64,000 nt of DNA from Orientallactaga sibirica (lineage: Eukaryota; Chordata; Mammalia; Rodentia; Dipodidae), in NCBI GenBank assembly GCA_036365145.1, contig JAEOAD010001848.1:1-64000 (forward strand), written 5' to 3'. Shown here piece after piece: positions 42,301-57,135 of this stretch. A model generated the notes under the pieces. It saw only the letters and a program-made list of their open reading frames with translations, ran no database searches and was not told the origin of the DNA. A program made the translations under genes and the position numbers. Positions within the stretch are counted from its first letter, which is position 1, and each line of letters opens with the position of its first letter.

Positions 42301-45300
42301 GCTAGTTCTGTTCTCGAATGAGTTGCTTTCTTACGAAGAGACTTCAGTGCAGCAAGATCAAACTTTCCTATTTTGTGTAATCTAACAAGATGTACAATTT
42401 AGTAGATTAACTTCATTTCTAACTTAGTTTGTTTAGAAAACAAACACCTTCATTGCCGAACACTGTATGGTGTGAAATAAGCTAGCTCTGTTCTCGGAAT
42501 GAGTGACTTTCTAACGAAGAGTCTTCAGTTCAGCAAGATCAAACTTTCCTAGTTTGTGTAATCTAACAAGATGAACAACTTGGTAGATTAGCTTCATTTC
42601 TAACGTAGTTTGTTTAGAAAACAAACACCTTCATTGCCAAACACTGTACTGTGTGAAATAAGCTAGTTCTGTTCTTGGAATGAGTTGCTTTCTTATGAAG
42701 AGTCTTCAGTGCAGCAAGATCAAACTTTGCTAGTTTGTGTAATCAAACAAGATGAACAACTTAGTAGATTAGCTTCATTTCTTAAATAGTTTGTTTAGAA
42801 AACAAACACCTTCATTGCAAACACTGTACTGTGTGAAATAAGCTAGTTCTGTTCTCAGAATGATTTGATTTCTTATGAAGAGTCTTCAGTGCAGCAAAAT
42901 CAAACTTTGCTAGTTTGTGTAATCTAACAAGATGAACAACTTTGTAGATTAGCTTCATTTCTAACGTAGTTTGTTTAGAAAACAAACACCTTCATTGCCA
43001 AAGACTGTACTGTGTGAAATAAGCTAGTTCTTTCTCGGAATGAGTTGCTTTCTTCTGAAGAGTCTTCAGTGCAGCAAGATCAAACTTTGCTAGTTTGTGT
43101 AATCTAACAAGATGAACAACTTAGTAGATTAGCTTCATTTCTAACGTAGTTTGTTTAGAAAACAAACACCTTCATTGCCAAAGACTGTACTGTGTGAAAT
43201 AAGCTAGTTCTGTTCTTGGAATGAGTTGCTTTCTTACGAATAGTCTTCAGTGCAGAAAGATCAAACTTTGCTAGTTTGTGTAATCTAACAAGATGAACAA
43301 CTTGGTAGATTAGCTTCATTTCTAACGTAGTTTGTTTAGAAAACAAACACCTTCATTGCCGAACACTGTACTGTGTGAAATAAGCTAGTTCTGTTCTTGG
43401 AATGAGTTGCTTTCTTAAGAAGAGTCTTCAGTGCAGCAAGATCAAACTTTCCTAGTTTGATTAATCTAACAAGATGAACAACTTAGTAGATTAGCTTCAT
43501 TTCTAAAGTAGTTTGTTTAGAAAACAAACATCTTCATTTCCAAACACTGTACTGTGTGAAATAAGCTAGTTCTGTTCTCAAAATGAGTTGCTTTCTTTAT
43601 GAAGAGTCTTCAGTGCAGCAAGATCAAACTCTGCTAGTTTGTGTAATCTAACAAGATGAACAACTTGGTAGATTAGCTTCATTTCTAACGTAGTTTTTTT
43701 TTTAGAAAAAAACACCTTCATTGCTGAAGACTGTACTGTGTGAAATAAGCTAGTTCTGTTCTCAGAATGAGTTGATTTCTTATAAAGAGTCTTCAGTGCA
43801 GCAAGATCAAACTTTGCTAGTTTGTGTAATCTAACAAGATGAACAACTTGGTAGATTAGCTTCATTTCTAACATAGTTTGTTTAGAAAACAAACACCTTC
43901 ATTGCCGAACACTGTACTGTGTGAAATAAGCTAGTTCTGTTCTTGGAATGAGTTGCTTTCTTAAGAAGAGTCTTCAGTGCAGCAAGATCAAACTTTCCTA
44001 GTTTGTGTAATCTAACAAGATGAACAACTTAGTAGATTAGCTTCATTTCTAACGTAGTTTGTTTAGAAAACAAACACCTTCATTGCCGAAGACTGTACTG
44101 TGTGAAATAAGCTAGTTCTGTTCTCGGAATGAGTTGCTTTCTTATGAAGAGTCTTCAGTGCAGCAAGATCAAACTTTGCTAGTTTGTGTAATCTAACAAG
44201 ATGAACAACTTAGTAGATTAGCTTCATTTCTAACGTAGTTTTTTTGAAAACAAACACCTTCATTGCCAGAAGATTGTACTGTGTGAAATAAGCTAGTTCT
44301 TTCTCAGAATGAGTTGCTTTCTTATGAAGAGTCTTCAGTGCAGCAAGATCAAACTTTGCTAGTTTGTGTAATCTAACAAGATGAACAACTTAGTAGATTA
44401 GCTTCATTTCTAATGTAGTTTGTTTAGAAAACAAACACCTTCATTTCCGAAGACTGTACTGTGTGAAATAAGCTAGTTCTGTTCTTTGAATGAGTTGCTT
44501 TCTTATGAAAGAGTCTTCAGTGCAGAAAGATCAAACTTTGCTAGTTTGTGTAATCTAACAAGATGAACAACTTAGTAGATTAGCTTCATTTCTAACGTAG
44601 TTTGTTTAGAAAACAAACACCTTCATTGCCGAAGACTGTAGTGTGTGAAATAAGCTAGTTCTGTTCTCGGAATGAGTTGCTTTCTTGTGAAGAGTCTTCA
44701 GTGCAGCAAGATCAAACTTTGCTAGTTTGTGTAATCTAACAAGATGAACAACTTAGTAGATTAGCTTCATTTCTAACGTAGTTTGTTTTAGAAAACAAAC
44801 ACCTTCATTGCCAAAGATTGTACTGTGTGAAATAAGCTAGTTCTGTTCTCGGAATGAGTTGTTTTCTTATGAAGAGTCTTCAGTGCAGCAAGATCAAAGT
44901 TTTGCTAGTTTGTGTAATCTAACAAGATGAACAACTTAGTAGATTAGCTTCATTTCTAACGTAGTTTGTTTAGAAAACAAACACTTTCATTGCTGAACAC
45001 TGTACTGTGTGAAATAAGCTAGTTCTGTTCTCGGAATCAGTTGCTTTATAACAAAGAGTCTTCAGTGCAGCAAGATCAAACTTTTTCTAGTTTGTGTAAT
45101 CTAACAAGATGAACAACTTGGTAGATTAGCTTCATTTCTAACGTAGTTTGTTTAGAAAACAAACACCTTCATTGCCACAGATTGTACTGTGTGAAATAAG
45201 CTAGTTCTGTTCTCGGAATGAGTTGCTTTCTTATGAAGAGTTTTCAGTGCAGCAAGATCAAACTTTTGCTAGTTTGTGTAATCTAACAAGATGAACAACT

Positions 45301-48300
45301 TGGTAGATTAGCTTCATTTCTAACGTATTTTGTTTAGAAAACAAACACCTTCATTGCCGAACACTGTACTGTGTGAAATAAGCCAGTAATGTTCTTGGAA
45401 TGAGTTGCTTTTTTACCAAGAGTCTTCAGTGCAGCAAGATCAAACTTTGCTAGTTTTTGTAATCTAACAAGATGAACAACTTAGTAGATTAGCTTCATTT
45501 CTAACGTAGTTTGTTTAGAAAAAAAACACCTTCATTGCCGAACACTGTACTGTGTGAAATAAGCTAGTTCTGTTCTGGGAATGAGTTGCTTTCTTAGGAA
45601 GAGTCTTCAGTGCAGCAAGATCAAACTTTGCTAGTTTGTGTAATCTAACAAGATGAACAACTTGGTAGATTAGTTTCATTTCTAACGTAGTTTGTTTAGA
45701 AACAAACACCTTCATTTCGAACACTGTACTGTGTGAAATAAGCTAGTTCTGTTCTGGAATGAGTTGCTTTCTTATGAAGAGTCTTCAGTGCAGCAAGATC
45801 AAACTTTTACTTTTTTGTGTAATCTAACAAGATGTACAACTTAGTAGATTAGCTTCATTTCTAATGTAGTTTGTTTTGAAAACAAACACCTTCATTGCCT
45901 AAGACTGTACTGTGTGAAATAAGCTAGTTCTGTTTTCAGAATGAGTTGCTTTCTTACAAAGAGTCTTCAGTGCAGCAAGATCAAACTTTCCTAGTTTGTG
46001 TAATCTAACAAGATGTACAAATTTAGTTGATTAGCTTCATTTCTAACGTAGTTTGTTTTGAAAACAAACACCTTCATTGCCAAAGACTGTACTGTGTGAA
46101 ATAAGCTAGTTCTGTTCTTGGAATGAGTTGCTTTCTTTTGAGAAGAGTCTTCAGTGCAGCAAGATCAAACTTTCCTAGTTTGTGTAATCTAACAAGATGT
46201 ACAACTTAGTAGATTAGCTTCATTTCTAACGTAGTTTGTTTAGAAAACAAACACCTTCATTGCTGATCACTGTACTGTGTGAAATAAGCTAGTTCTGTTC
46301 ATGGAATGAGTTGCTTTCTTATGAAGAGTTTTCAGTGCAGCAAGATCAAACTTTGCTAGTTTGTGTAATCTAACAAGATGTACAACTTAGTAGATTAGCT
46401 TCATTTCTAACGTAGTTTGTTTTGAAAACAAACACCTTAATTGCTGAAGACTGTACTGTGTCAAATAAGCTAGTTCTGTTCTCAGAATGAGTTGCTTTCT
46501 TATGAAGAGTCTTCAGTGCAGCAAGATCAAACTTTGCTAGTTTGTGTAATCTAACAAGATGTACAACTTAGTAGATTAGCTTTCATTTCTAATGTAGTTT
46601 GTTTAGAAAACAAACACCTTCATTGCCGAACACTGTACTGTGAAAATAAGCTAGTTCTGTTCTTGGAATGAGTTGCTTTCTTATGAATTGTCTTCAGTGC
46701 AGCAAGATCAAACTTTCCTAGTTTGTGTAATCTAACAGGATGAACATTTAGTAGATTAGCTTCATTTCTAAAGTAGTTTGTTTAGAAAACAAACACCTTG
46801 ATTGCTGAAGACTGTACTGTGTGAAATAAGCTAGTTCTGTTCTCGGAATGAGTTGCTTTCTTACGAACAGTCTTCAGTGTGCAAGATCAAACTTTGCTAG
46901 TTTGTGTAATCTAACAAGATGTGAACAACTTAGTAGATAAACTTCATTTCTAAAGTATTTTGTTTTGAAAACAAACACCTTCATTGTCGAAGACTGTACT
47001 GTGTCAAATAAGCCAGTTCTGTTCTGGAATGAGTTGCTTTTTTACGAAGAGTCTTCAGTGCAGCAAGATCAAACTTTCCTAGTTTGTGTAATCTAACAAG
47101 ATGTACAACTTAGTAGATTAGCTTCATTTCTAAAGTAGTTTGTTTAGAAAACAAACATCTTCATTGCCAAACACTGTACTCTGTGAAATAAGCTAGTTCT
47201 GTTCTCGGAATGAGTTGCTTTCTTAGGAAGAGTGTTCAGTGCAGCAAGATCAAACTTTGCTAGTTTGTGTAATCTAAACAAGATGAACAACTTGGTACAT
47301 TAGCTTCATTTCTATCATAGTTTGTTTAGAAAACAAACACCTTCATTGCCAAAGATTGTACTGTGTGAAATAAGCTAGTTCTGTTCTCGGAATGAGTTGC
47401 TTTCTTTATGAAGAGTCTTCAGTGCAGCAAGATCAAACTTTGCTAGTTTGTGTAATCTAACAAGATGTACAACTTAGTAGATTTAGCTTCATTTCTAAAG
47501 TAGTTTGTTTAGAAAACAAACACATTCATTGTTGAACACTGTACTTTGTTAAATAAGCTAGTTCTGTTCTCGGAATGAGTTGCTTTCTTACAAAGAGTCT
47601 TCAGTGCAGCAAGATCAAACTTTGCTAGTTTGTGTAATCTAACAAGATGAACAACTTAGTACATTAGCTTCATTTCTAATGTAGTTTGTTTAGAAAACAA
47701 ACACATTCATTGCCAAAGACTGTACTGTGTGAAATAAGCTAGTTCTGTTCTCAGAATGAGTTGATTTCTTATGAAGAGTCTTCAGTGCAGCAAGATCAAA
47801 CTTTCCTAGTTTGTGTAATCTAACAAGATGAACAATTTAGTAGATTAGCTTCATTTCTAACGTAGTTTGTTTAGAAAAGAAACACCTTCATTGCAGAATA
47901 TTGTACTGTGTGAAATAAGCTAGTTCTGTTCGGAATGAGTTGCTTTCTTAGGAAGAGTCTTCAGTGCAGCAAGTTCAAACTTTACTAGGTTGTGTAATCA
48001 AACAAGATGAACAACTTAGTAGATTAGCTTCATTTCTAACGTAGTTTGTTTAGAAAACAAACACCTTCATTGCAAACACTGTACTGTGTGAAATAAGCTA
48101 GTTCTGTTCTTGGAATGAGTTGCTTTATTACGAAGAGTCTTCAGTGCAGCAAGAACAACTTTCTTAGTTTGTGTAATCTAACAAGATGTACAACTTAGTA
48201 GATTAGTTTCATTTCTAACGTAGTTTGTTTAGAAAAAAACCTTCTTCATTCTGAACACTGTACTGTGTGAAATAAGCTAGTTCTGTTCTCGGAATGTGTT

Positions 48301-51300
48301 GCTTTCTTATGAAGATTCTTCAGTGCAGCAAGTTCAAACTTTCCTAGTTTGTGTAATCTAACAAGATGAACAACTTAGTAGATTAGCTTCATTTCTAACG
48401 TAGTTTGTTTAGAAAACAAAAACCTTCATTTGCAGAAGACTGTACTGTGTGAAATAAGCTAGTTCTGTTTCTCGGAATGAGTTGCTTTCTTATGAAGAGT
48501 CTTCAGTGCAGCAAGATCAAACTTTCCTAGTTTGTGTAATCTAACAAGATGTACAACTTAGTAGATTAGCTTCATTTCTAACGTAGTTTCTTTTGAAAAC
48601 AAAAACCTTCATTGCCAAAGACTGTACTGTGTGAAATAAGCTAGTTCTGTTCTCAGAATGATTTGCTTTCTTATGAAGAGTCTTCAGTGCAGCAAGATCA
48701 AACTTTGCTAGTTTGTGTAATCTAACAAGATGTACAACTTAGTAAATTAGCTTCATTTCTAATGTAGTTTGTTTAGAAAACAAACACCTTCATTGCCCAA
48801 CCCTGTACTGTGTAAAATAAGCTAGTTCTGTTCTCGGAATGAGTTTCTTTCTTACCAAGAGTCTTCAGTGCAGCAAGATCAAACTTTGCTAGTTTGTGTA
48901 ATCTAACAAGATGAACAACTTAGTAGATTATCTTCATTTCTAACGTAGTTTGTTTAGAAAACAAACACCTTCATTGCCGAAGACTGTACTGTGTAAAATA
49001 AGCTAGTTCTGTTCTCGGAATGAATTGCTTTCTTATGAAAAGAGTCTTCAGTGCAGCAAGATCAAACTTTCCTAGTTTTTGTAATCTAACAAGATGTACA
49101 ATTTAGTAGATTCTCCAAATTTCTAAATTAGTTTGTTTAGAAAACAAACATCTTCATTGCCAAACACTGTACTGTGTGAAATAGGCTAGTTCTGTTCTCG
49201 GAATAATTTGATTTCTTACAAAGAGTCTTCAGTGCAGCAAGATCAAACTTTCCTAGTTTGTGTAATCTAACAAGATGAACAACTTAGTAGATTAGCTTCA
49301 TTTCTAACGTAGTTTGTTTAGAAAACAAACACCTTCATTGCCAAAAGACTGTACTGTTTGAAATAAGCTAGTTCTGTTCTTGGAATGATTTGATTTCTTA
49401 TGAAGAGTCTTCAGTGCAGCAAGATCAAAATTTGCTAGTTTGTGTAATCTAACAAGATGAACAATTTGGTAGATTAGCTTCATTTCTAACGTAGTTTGTT
49501 TAGAAAACAAACACCTTCATTGCCGAAGACTGTACTGTTGAAATAAGATAGTTCCATTCTCGGAATGAGTTGCTTTTAATTATGAAGAGTCTTCAGTGCA
49601 GCAAGATCAAACTTTGCTAGTTTGTGTAATCTAACAAGATGTACAACTTAGTAGATTCTCTTCATTTCTAAACTAGTTTGTTTAGAAAACAAACACCTTC
49701 ATTGCCGAACACTGTACTGTGAGAAATAAGCTAGTTCTGTTCTTGGAATGAGTTGCTTTCTTTCCAAAGAGTCTTCAGTGCAGCAAGATCAAACTTTTCT
49801 AGTTTGTTTAATCTAACAAGATGTACAACTTAGTAGATTAGCATCATTTCTAACGTAGTTTGTTTAGAAAACAAACATCTTCATTGCCAAACACTGTACT
49901 GTGTGAAATAAGCTAGTTCTGTTCTCAGAATGAGTTGCTTTCTTATGAAGAGTCTTCAGTGCAGCAAGATCAAACTTTGCTAGTTTGTGTAATCTAACAA
50001 GATGTACAACTTAGTAGATTAGCTTCATTTCTAACGTAGTTTGTTTAGAAAACAAACACCTTCATGCTGAACACTGTACTGTGTGAAATAAGCTAGTTCT
50101 TTCTCTGAATGAGTTGCTTTCTTATGAAGAGTCTTCAGTGCAGCAAGATCAAACTTTCCTAGTTTGTGTAATCTAACAAGATGTACAACTTAGTAGATTA
50201 GCTTCATTTCTAATGTAGTTTGTTTTGAAAACAAACACCTTCATTGCCTAAGACTGTACTGTGTGAAATAAGCTAGTTCTGTTCTCTGGAATGAGTTGCT
50301 TTTTTTATGAAGAGTCTTCAGTGCAGCAAGATCAAACTTTCCTAGTTTGTGTAATCTAACAAGATGTACAACTTAGTAGATTACCTTCATTTCTAATGTA
50401 GTTTGTTTAGAAAACAAACATCTTCATTGCTAAACACTGTACTGTGTGAAATAAGCTAGTTCTCTTCTTGGAATGATTTGTTTTCTTGCAAAGAGTCTTC
50501 AGTGCAGCAAGATCAAACTTTGCTAGTTCATGTAATCTAAAAAGATGTACAACTTGGTAGATTAGCTTCATTTCTAACGTAGTTTGTTTAGAAAACAAAC
50601 ACCTTCATTGTCAAAGACTGTACTGTGTGAAATAAGCTAGTTCTGTTCTTGGAATGAGTTGTTTTCTTACAAAAGAGTCTTCAGTGCAGCAAGATCAAAC
50701 TTTCCTAGTTTGTGTAATCTAACAAGACATACAACTTAGTAGATTCTCCTTCATTTCTAAAGTAGTTTGTTTAGAAAACAAACATCTTCATTGCCGAACA
50801 CTGTACTGTGAGAAATAAGCTAGTTCTGTTCTCAGAATGATTTGCTTTCTTACGAAGAGTCTTCAGTGCAGCAAGATCAAACTTTGCTAGTTTGTGTAAT
50901 CTAACAAGATGAACAACTTAGTAGATTATCTCCATTTCTAATGTAGTTTGTTTTGAAAACAAACACCTTCATTGCCTAAGACTGTACTGTGTGAAATAAG
51001 CTACTTCTGTTCTCTGAATGAGTTGCTTTCTTATGAAGAGTCTTCAGTGCAGCAAGATCAAACTTTGCTAGTTTGTGTAATCTAACAAGATGTACAACTT
51101 AGTAGATTCTCTTCATTTCTAAAGTAGTTTGTTTAGAAAACAAACATCTTCATTGCTGAACACTGTACTGTGTGAAATAAGCTAGTTCTGTTCTCGGAAT
51201 GATTTGCTTTCTTACGAAGAGTCTTCAGTGCAGCAAGATCAAACTTTGCTAGTTTGTGTAATCTCTAACAAGATGAACAACTTGGTAGATTAGCTTCATT

Positions 51301-53350
51301 TCTAACGTAGTTTGTTTAGAAAACAAACACCTTCATTGCCGAACACTGTACTGTGTGAAATAAGCTAGTTCTGTTCTTGGAATGAGTTGCTTTCTTACGA
51401 AGAGTCTTCAGTGCAGCAAGATCAAACTTTGCTAGTTTGTGTAATCTAAACAAGATGTACAACTTAGTATATTAGCTTCATTTCTAACGTAGTTTGTTTT
51501 GAAAACAAACATCTTCATTGCCAAACACTGTACTGTGTGAAATAAGCTAGTTCTGTTCTTGGAATGAGTTGCTTTCTTATGAAGAGTCTTCAGTGCAGCA
51601 AGATCAAACTTTCCTGGTTTGTGTAATCTAACAAGATGTACAACTTAGTAGATTAGCTTCATTTCTAACGTAGTTTGTTTAGAAAACAAACACCTTCATT
51701 GCTAAACACTGTACTGTGTTAAATAAGCTAGTTCTGTTCTTGGAATGAGTTGCTTTATTAAGAAGAGAGTCTTCAGTGCAGCCAGATCAAACTTTCCTAG
51801 TTTGTGTAATCTAACAAGATGTACAACTTAGTAGATTAGCTTCATTTCTAACGTTGTTTGTTTGAAAACAAACATCTTCATTGCCAAAGACTGTACTGTG
51901 TCAAATAAGCTAGTTCTCTTCTCAGAATGAGTTGCTTTCTTATGAAGAGTCTTCAGTGCAGCAAGATCAAACTTTCTAGTTTGTGTAATCTAACAAGATG
52001 AACAACTTAGTAGATTCTCTTCATTTCTCTAGTAGTTTGTTTAGAAAATAAACATCTTCATTGCTGAACACTGTACTGTGTGAAATAAGCTAGTTTTGTT
52101 CTCAGAATGAGTTGCTTTCTTACGAAAGAGTCTTCAGTGCAGCAAGATCAAACTTTGCTAGTTTGTGTAATCTAAGAAGATGAACAACTTGGTAGATTAG
52201 CTTCATTTCTAAAGTAGTTTGTTTAGAAAACAAACATCTTCATTGCCAAAGACTGTACTGTGTGAAATAAGCTAGTTCTGTTCTCGGAATGATTTGCTTT
52301 TTCTTACAAAAGAGTCTTCAGTGCAGAAAGATCAAATTTTGCTAGTTTGTGTAATCTAACAAGATGAACAACTTGGTATTCATTAGCTTCATTTCTAACG
52401 TAGTTTGTTTAGAAAACAAACACCTTCATTGCCAAAGACTGTACTGTGTGAAATAAGCTAGTTCTGTTCTCAGAATGAGTTGCTTTCTTACGAAGAGTCT
52501 TCAGTGCAGCAAGATCAAACTTTGCTAGTTTGTGTACTCTAACAAGATGTACAACTTTAGTAGATTAGCTTCATTTCTAACATAGTTTGTTTAGAAAACA
52601 AACACCTTCATTGCCAAACACTGTACTGTGTGAAATAAGCTAGTTCTGTTCTCAGAATGAGTTGCTTTCTTATGAAGAGTTTTCAGTGCAGCAAGATCAA
52701 ACTTTGCTAGTTTGTGTAATCTAACAAGATGAACAACTTGGTAGATTAGCTTCATTTCTAACGTCCTTTGTTTAGAAAACAAATACCTTCATTGCCAAAG
52801 ATTGTATTCTGTGAAATAAGCTAGTTCTGTTCTTGGAATGAGTTGCTTTCTTACGACGAGTCTTCAGTGCATCAAGTTCAAACTTTCCTAGTTTGTGTAA
52901 TCTAACAAGATGAACAACTTAGTAGATTTGCTTCATTTCTAACGTAGTTTGTTGAGAAACCGAACACCTTCATTGCCGAAGATTGTATTGTGTGAAATAA
53001 GCTACTTCTGTTCTCAGAATGGGTTGCTTTCTTACGAAGAGTCTTCAGTGCAGCAAGATCAAACTTTGCTAGTTTTTGTAATCTAACAAGATGTACAACT
53101 TAGTCCATTAGCTTCATTTCTAACATAGTTTGTTTAGAAAACAAACACCTTCATTTCCGAACATTGTACTGTGTGAAATAAGCTAATTCTGTTCACGGAA
53201 TGAGTTGCACTCTTACGAAGAGTCTTCAGCGCAGCAAGTTCAAACTTTCCTAGTTTGTGTAATCAACGAAGATGAACAACTTGGTAGATTAGATTTATTT
53301 CTAACGTAGTTTGTTTAGAAAACAAACACCTTCATTGCCGAATACTGTAC

Positions 53351-56300
53351 TGGGTGAAATAAGCTATTTCTGTTCTTGGAATGTGTTGCTTTCTTAGGAA
53401 GAGTCTTCAGTGCATCAAGATCAAACTTTGCTAGTTTGTGTACTCTAACACGATGTACAACTTAGTACATTAGCTTCATTTCTAAAGTAGTTTGTTTAGA
53501 AAACAAACACCTTCATTGCTGAAACACTGTACTGTGTGAAATAAGCTAGTTCTGTTCTCTGAATGAGTTGCTTTCTTACAAAGAGTCTTCAGTGCAGCAA
53601 GATCAAACTTTGCTAGTTTGTGTAATCTAACAAGATGAACAACTTGGTAGATTTGCTTCATTTCTAACATAGTTTGTTTAGAAAACAAACACCTTCATTG
53701 CCTAAGTTTGTACTGTGTGAAATAAGCTAGTTCTGTTCTCTGGAATGAGTTGCTTTCTTACAAAGAGTCTTCAGTGCAGCAAGATCAAATTTTCCTAGTT
53801 TGTGTAATCAAACAAGATGAACAACTTAGTAGATTAGCTTCATTTCTAACGTAGTTTGTTTAGAAAACAAACACCTTCATTTGCCAAACACTGTACTGTG
53901 TGAAATAAGCTAGTTCTGTTCTCGGAATGAGTTGCTTTATTATGAAGAGTCTTCAGTGCAGCAAGATCAAACTTTTCTAGTTTGTGTAATCTAACAAGAT
54001 GAACAACTAGGTAGATTAGCTTCATTTCTAAAGTAGTTTGTTTAGAAAACAAACACCTTCATTGCCAAACACTGTACTGTGTGAAATAAGCTAGTTCTGT
54101 TGTCAGATGAGTTGCTTTCTTACGAAGAGTCTTCAGTGCAGCAAGATCAAACTTTGCTAGTTTTTGTAATATAACAAGATGTACAACTTAGTAGGATAGC
54201 TTCATTTTTAACGTAGTTTGTTTAGAAAACAAACACCTTCATTGCCCAACACTGTACTGTGTGAAATAAGCTAGTTTTGTTCTCAGAATGAGTTGCTTTC
54301 TTATGAAGAGTCTTCAGTGCAGCAAGATCAAACTTTCTTAGTTTGTGTAATCTAACAAGATGAACAACTTGGTAGATTAGCTTCATTTCTAATGTAGTTT
54401 GTTTAGAAAACAAACACCTTCATTGCTGAACACTGTACTGTGTGAAATAAGCTAGTTCTGTTCTTGAATGAGTTGCTTTCTTACAAAAGAGTCTTCAGTG
54501 CAGCAAGATCAAACTTTCCTAGTTTGTGTAATCTAACAAGATGAACAACTTGGTAGATTAGCTTCATTTCTAACGTAGTTTGTTTAGAAAACAAACACCT
54601 TCATTGCCAAACACTGTACTGTGTGAAATAAGCTAGTTCTGTTCTTGGAATGAGTTGCTTTCTTATGAAGAGTCTTCAGTGCAGCAAGATCAAACTTTGC
54701 TAGTTTGTGTAATCTAACAAGATGAACAACTTGGTAGATTAGCTTCATTTCTAACGTAGTTTGTTTAGAAAACAAACACCTTCATTGGCAAACACTGTAC
54801 TGTGTGAAATAAGCTAGTTCTGTTCTTGGAATGAGTTGCTTTCTTATGAAGAGTCTTCAGTGCAGCAAGATCAAGTTTTCCTAGTTTGTGTAATCTAACA
54901 AGATGTACAACTTAGTAGATTAGCTTCATTTCTAAAATAGTTTGTTTAGAAAACAAACACCTTCATTTGCCAAACACTGTACTGTGTGAAATAAGCTAGT
55001 TCTGTTCTTGGAATGAGTTGCTTTCTTATGAAGAGTCTTCAGTGCAGCAAGATCAAACTTTGCTAGTTTGTGTAATCTAACAAGATGTACAACTTAGTAG
55101 ATTAGCTTCATTTCTAACGTAGTTTGTTTAGAAAACAAACACCTTCATTGCCAAAAACTGTACTGTGTGAAATAAGCTAGTTCTGTTCTTGGAATGAGTT
55201 GCTTTCTTATGAAGAGTCTTCAGTGCAGCAAGATCAAACTTTGCTAGTTTGTGTAATCTAACAAGATGAACAACTTAGTAGATTAGCTTCATTTCTAACA
55301 TAGTTTGTTTGAAAACAAACACCTTCATTGCCAAAGACTGTACTGTGTGAAATAAGCTAGTTCTGTTCTCAGAATGATTTGATTTCTTACAAAGAGTCTT
55401 CAGTGCAGCAAGATCAAACTTTGCTAGTTTGTGTAATCTAACAAGATGTACAACTTAGTAGATTAGCTTCATTTCTAAAAGTAGTTTGTTTAGAAAACAA
55501 ACATCTTCATTGCTGAACACTGTACTGTGTGAAATAAGCTAGTTCTTTCTCGGAATGATTTGCTTTCTTAAGAAGAGTCTTCAGTGCAGCAAGATCAAAC
55601 TTTGCTAGTTTGTGTAATCTAACAAGATGAACAACTTGGTACATTAGCTTCATTTCTAACGTAGTTTATTTAGAAAACAAACACCTTCATTGCCGAAGAC
55701 TGTACTGGGTGAAATAAGCTATTTCTGTTCTTGGAATGTGTTGCTTTCTTAGGAAGAGTCTTCAGTGCATCAAGATCAAACTTTGCTAGTTTGTGTACTC
55801 TAACACGATGTACAACTTAGTACATTAGCTTCATTTCTAACATAGTTTGTTTAGAAAACAAAAACCTTCATTGCTGAATACTGTACTGTGTGAAATAAGC
55901 TAGTTCTGTTCTCGGAATGAGTTGCTTTGTTACAAACAGTCTTCAGTACAGCTAGATCAAAATTTGCTAGTTTGTGTAATCTAACAAGATGAACAACTTG
56001 GTAGAGTTGGTTCATTTTTAACATACTTTCCATAGAAAACAAACACCTTCATTTCCTAAGTTTGTACTGTGTGAAATAACCTTGTTCTGTTCTCACAATG
56101 TGTTGCTTTCTTACGAAGTGTCTTCAGTGTAGCAAGTTCAAATTTTCCTAGTTTGTGTTATCAAACAAGATGAAAAACTTAGTAGATTAGCTGCATTTCT
56201 AACGTAGTTTGTTTAGAAAACAAACACCTGCATTGCCAAATACTGTACTGTGTGAAATAATTTAGGTCTCTTCTCAGAATGAGTTGCTTTATTATGAAGA

Positions 56301-57135
56301 GTTTTCAGTGCAGCAAGACCAAACTTTTCTAGTTTCTGTAATCTGACAGGATGAAAAACTAGGTAGATTAGCTTCATTTCTAACGTAGTTTGTTTAGAAA
56401 ACGAACACCTTCATTGCCGAAGATTGTAATATGTGAAATAAGCTAGTTGTGTTGTCGGAATGAGTTGCTTTGTTACGAAGAGTCTTCAGGGCAGCAAGTA
56501 CAAACTTTGCTGGTTTTTGTACACTAACAGGATGTACAACTTAGTATCTTAGCTTCAGTTCTAATGTAGTTTGTGTAGAAAACAAACACGTTAATTGCCC
56601 AACACTGTACTGTGTGAAATAAGCTAGTGCACTTCTCGGAATGAGTTGCTTTCTTACGAACAGTCTTCAGTACAGCTAGATCAAAGTTTGCTAGTTTAGT
56701 CATCTTACAAGATGAACAACTTGGTAGATTAGCTTCATTTCTAATGTAGTTTGTTTAGAACACAAACACCTTCATTGCCGAAGACTGTACTGGGTGAAAT
56801 AAGCTTGTTCTGTTCTTGGATGAGTTGCTTTCTTACCAAGAGTCTTCAATACAGCAAGATGAAACTTTGCCAGTTTTTGTACTCTAACAAGATGTACAAC
56901 TTACTAAATTAGCTTCATTTCTAACGTAGTTTCTTTAGAAAACAAACACCTTCATTGCCAAACACTGTACTGTGTGAAATAAGCTAGTTCTGTTCTTGGA
57001 ATGAGTTGCTTTCTTATGATGAGTCTTCAGTACAGCATAATCAAACTTTGCTAGTTTGTGTATTCTAACAAGGTGAACAAGTTGGTAGATTAGCTTCATT
57101 TCTAACATAGTTTGTTTAGAAAACAAACACCTTCA
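53351..57135. repeat. Higher-order (about 13-monomer) duplication in the array
   Basis: Rare variants recur at a fixed offset of 2351-2355 bp (13 x 181 = 2353): 'tgggtgaaataagctatttc' at 53351 and 55706; 'cctaagtttg' at 53701 and 56055; 'aactaggtag' at 54005 and 56357; 'attgcccaacactg' at 54241 and 56594; 'ttcattggcaaacac' at 54781 and 57132. Confidence 0.8.
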
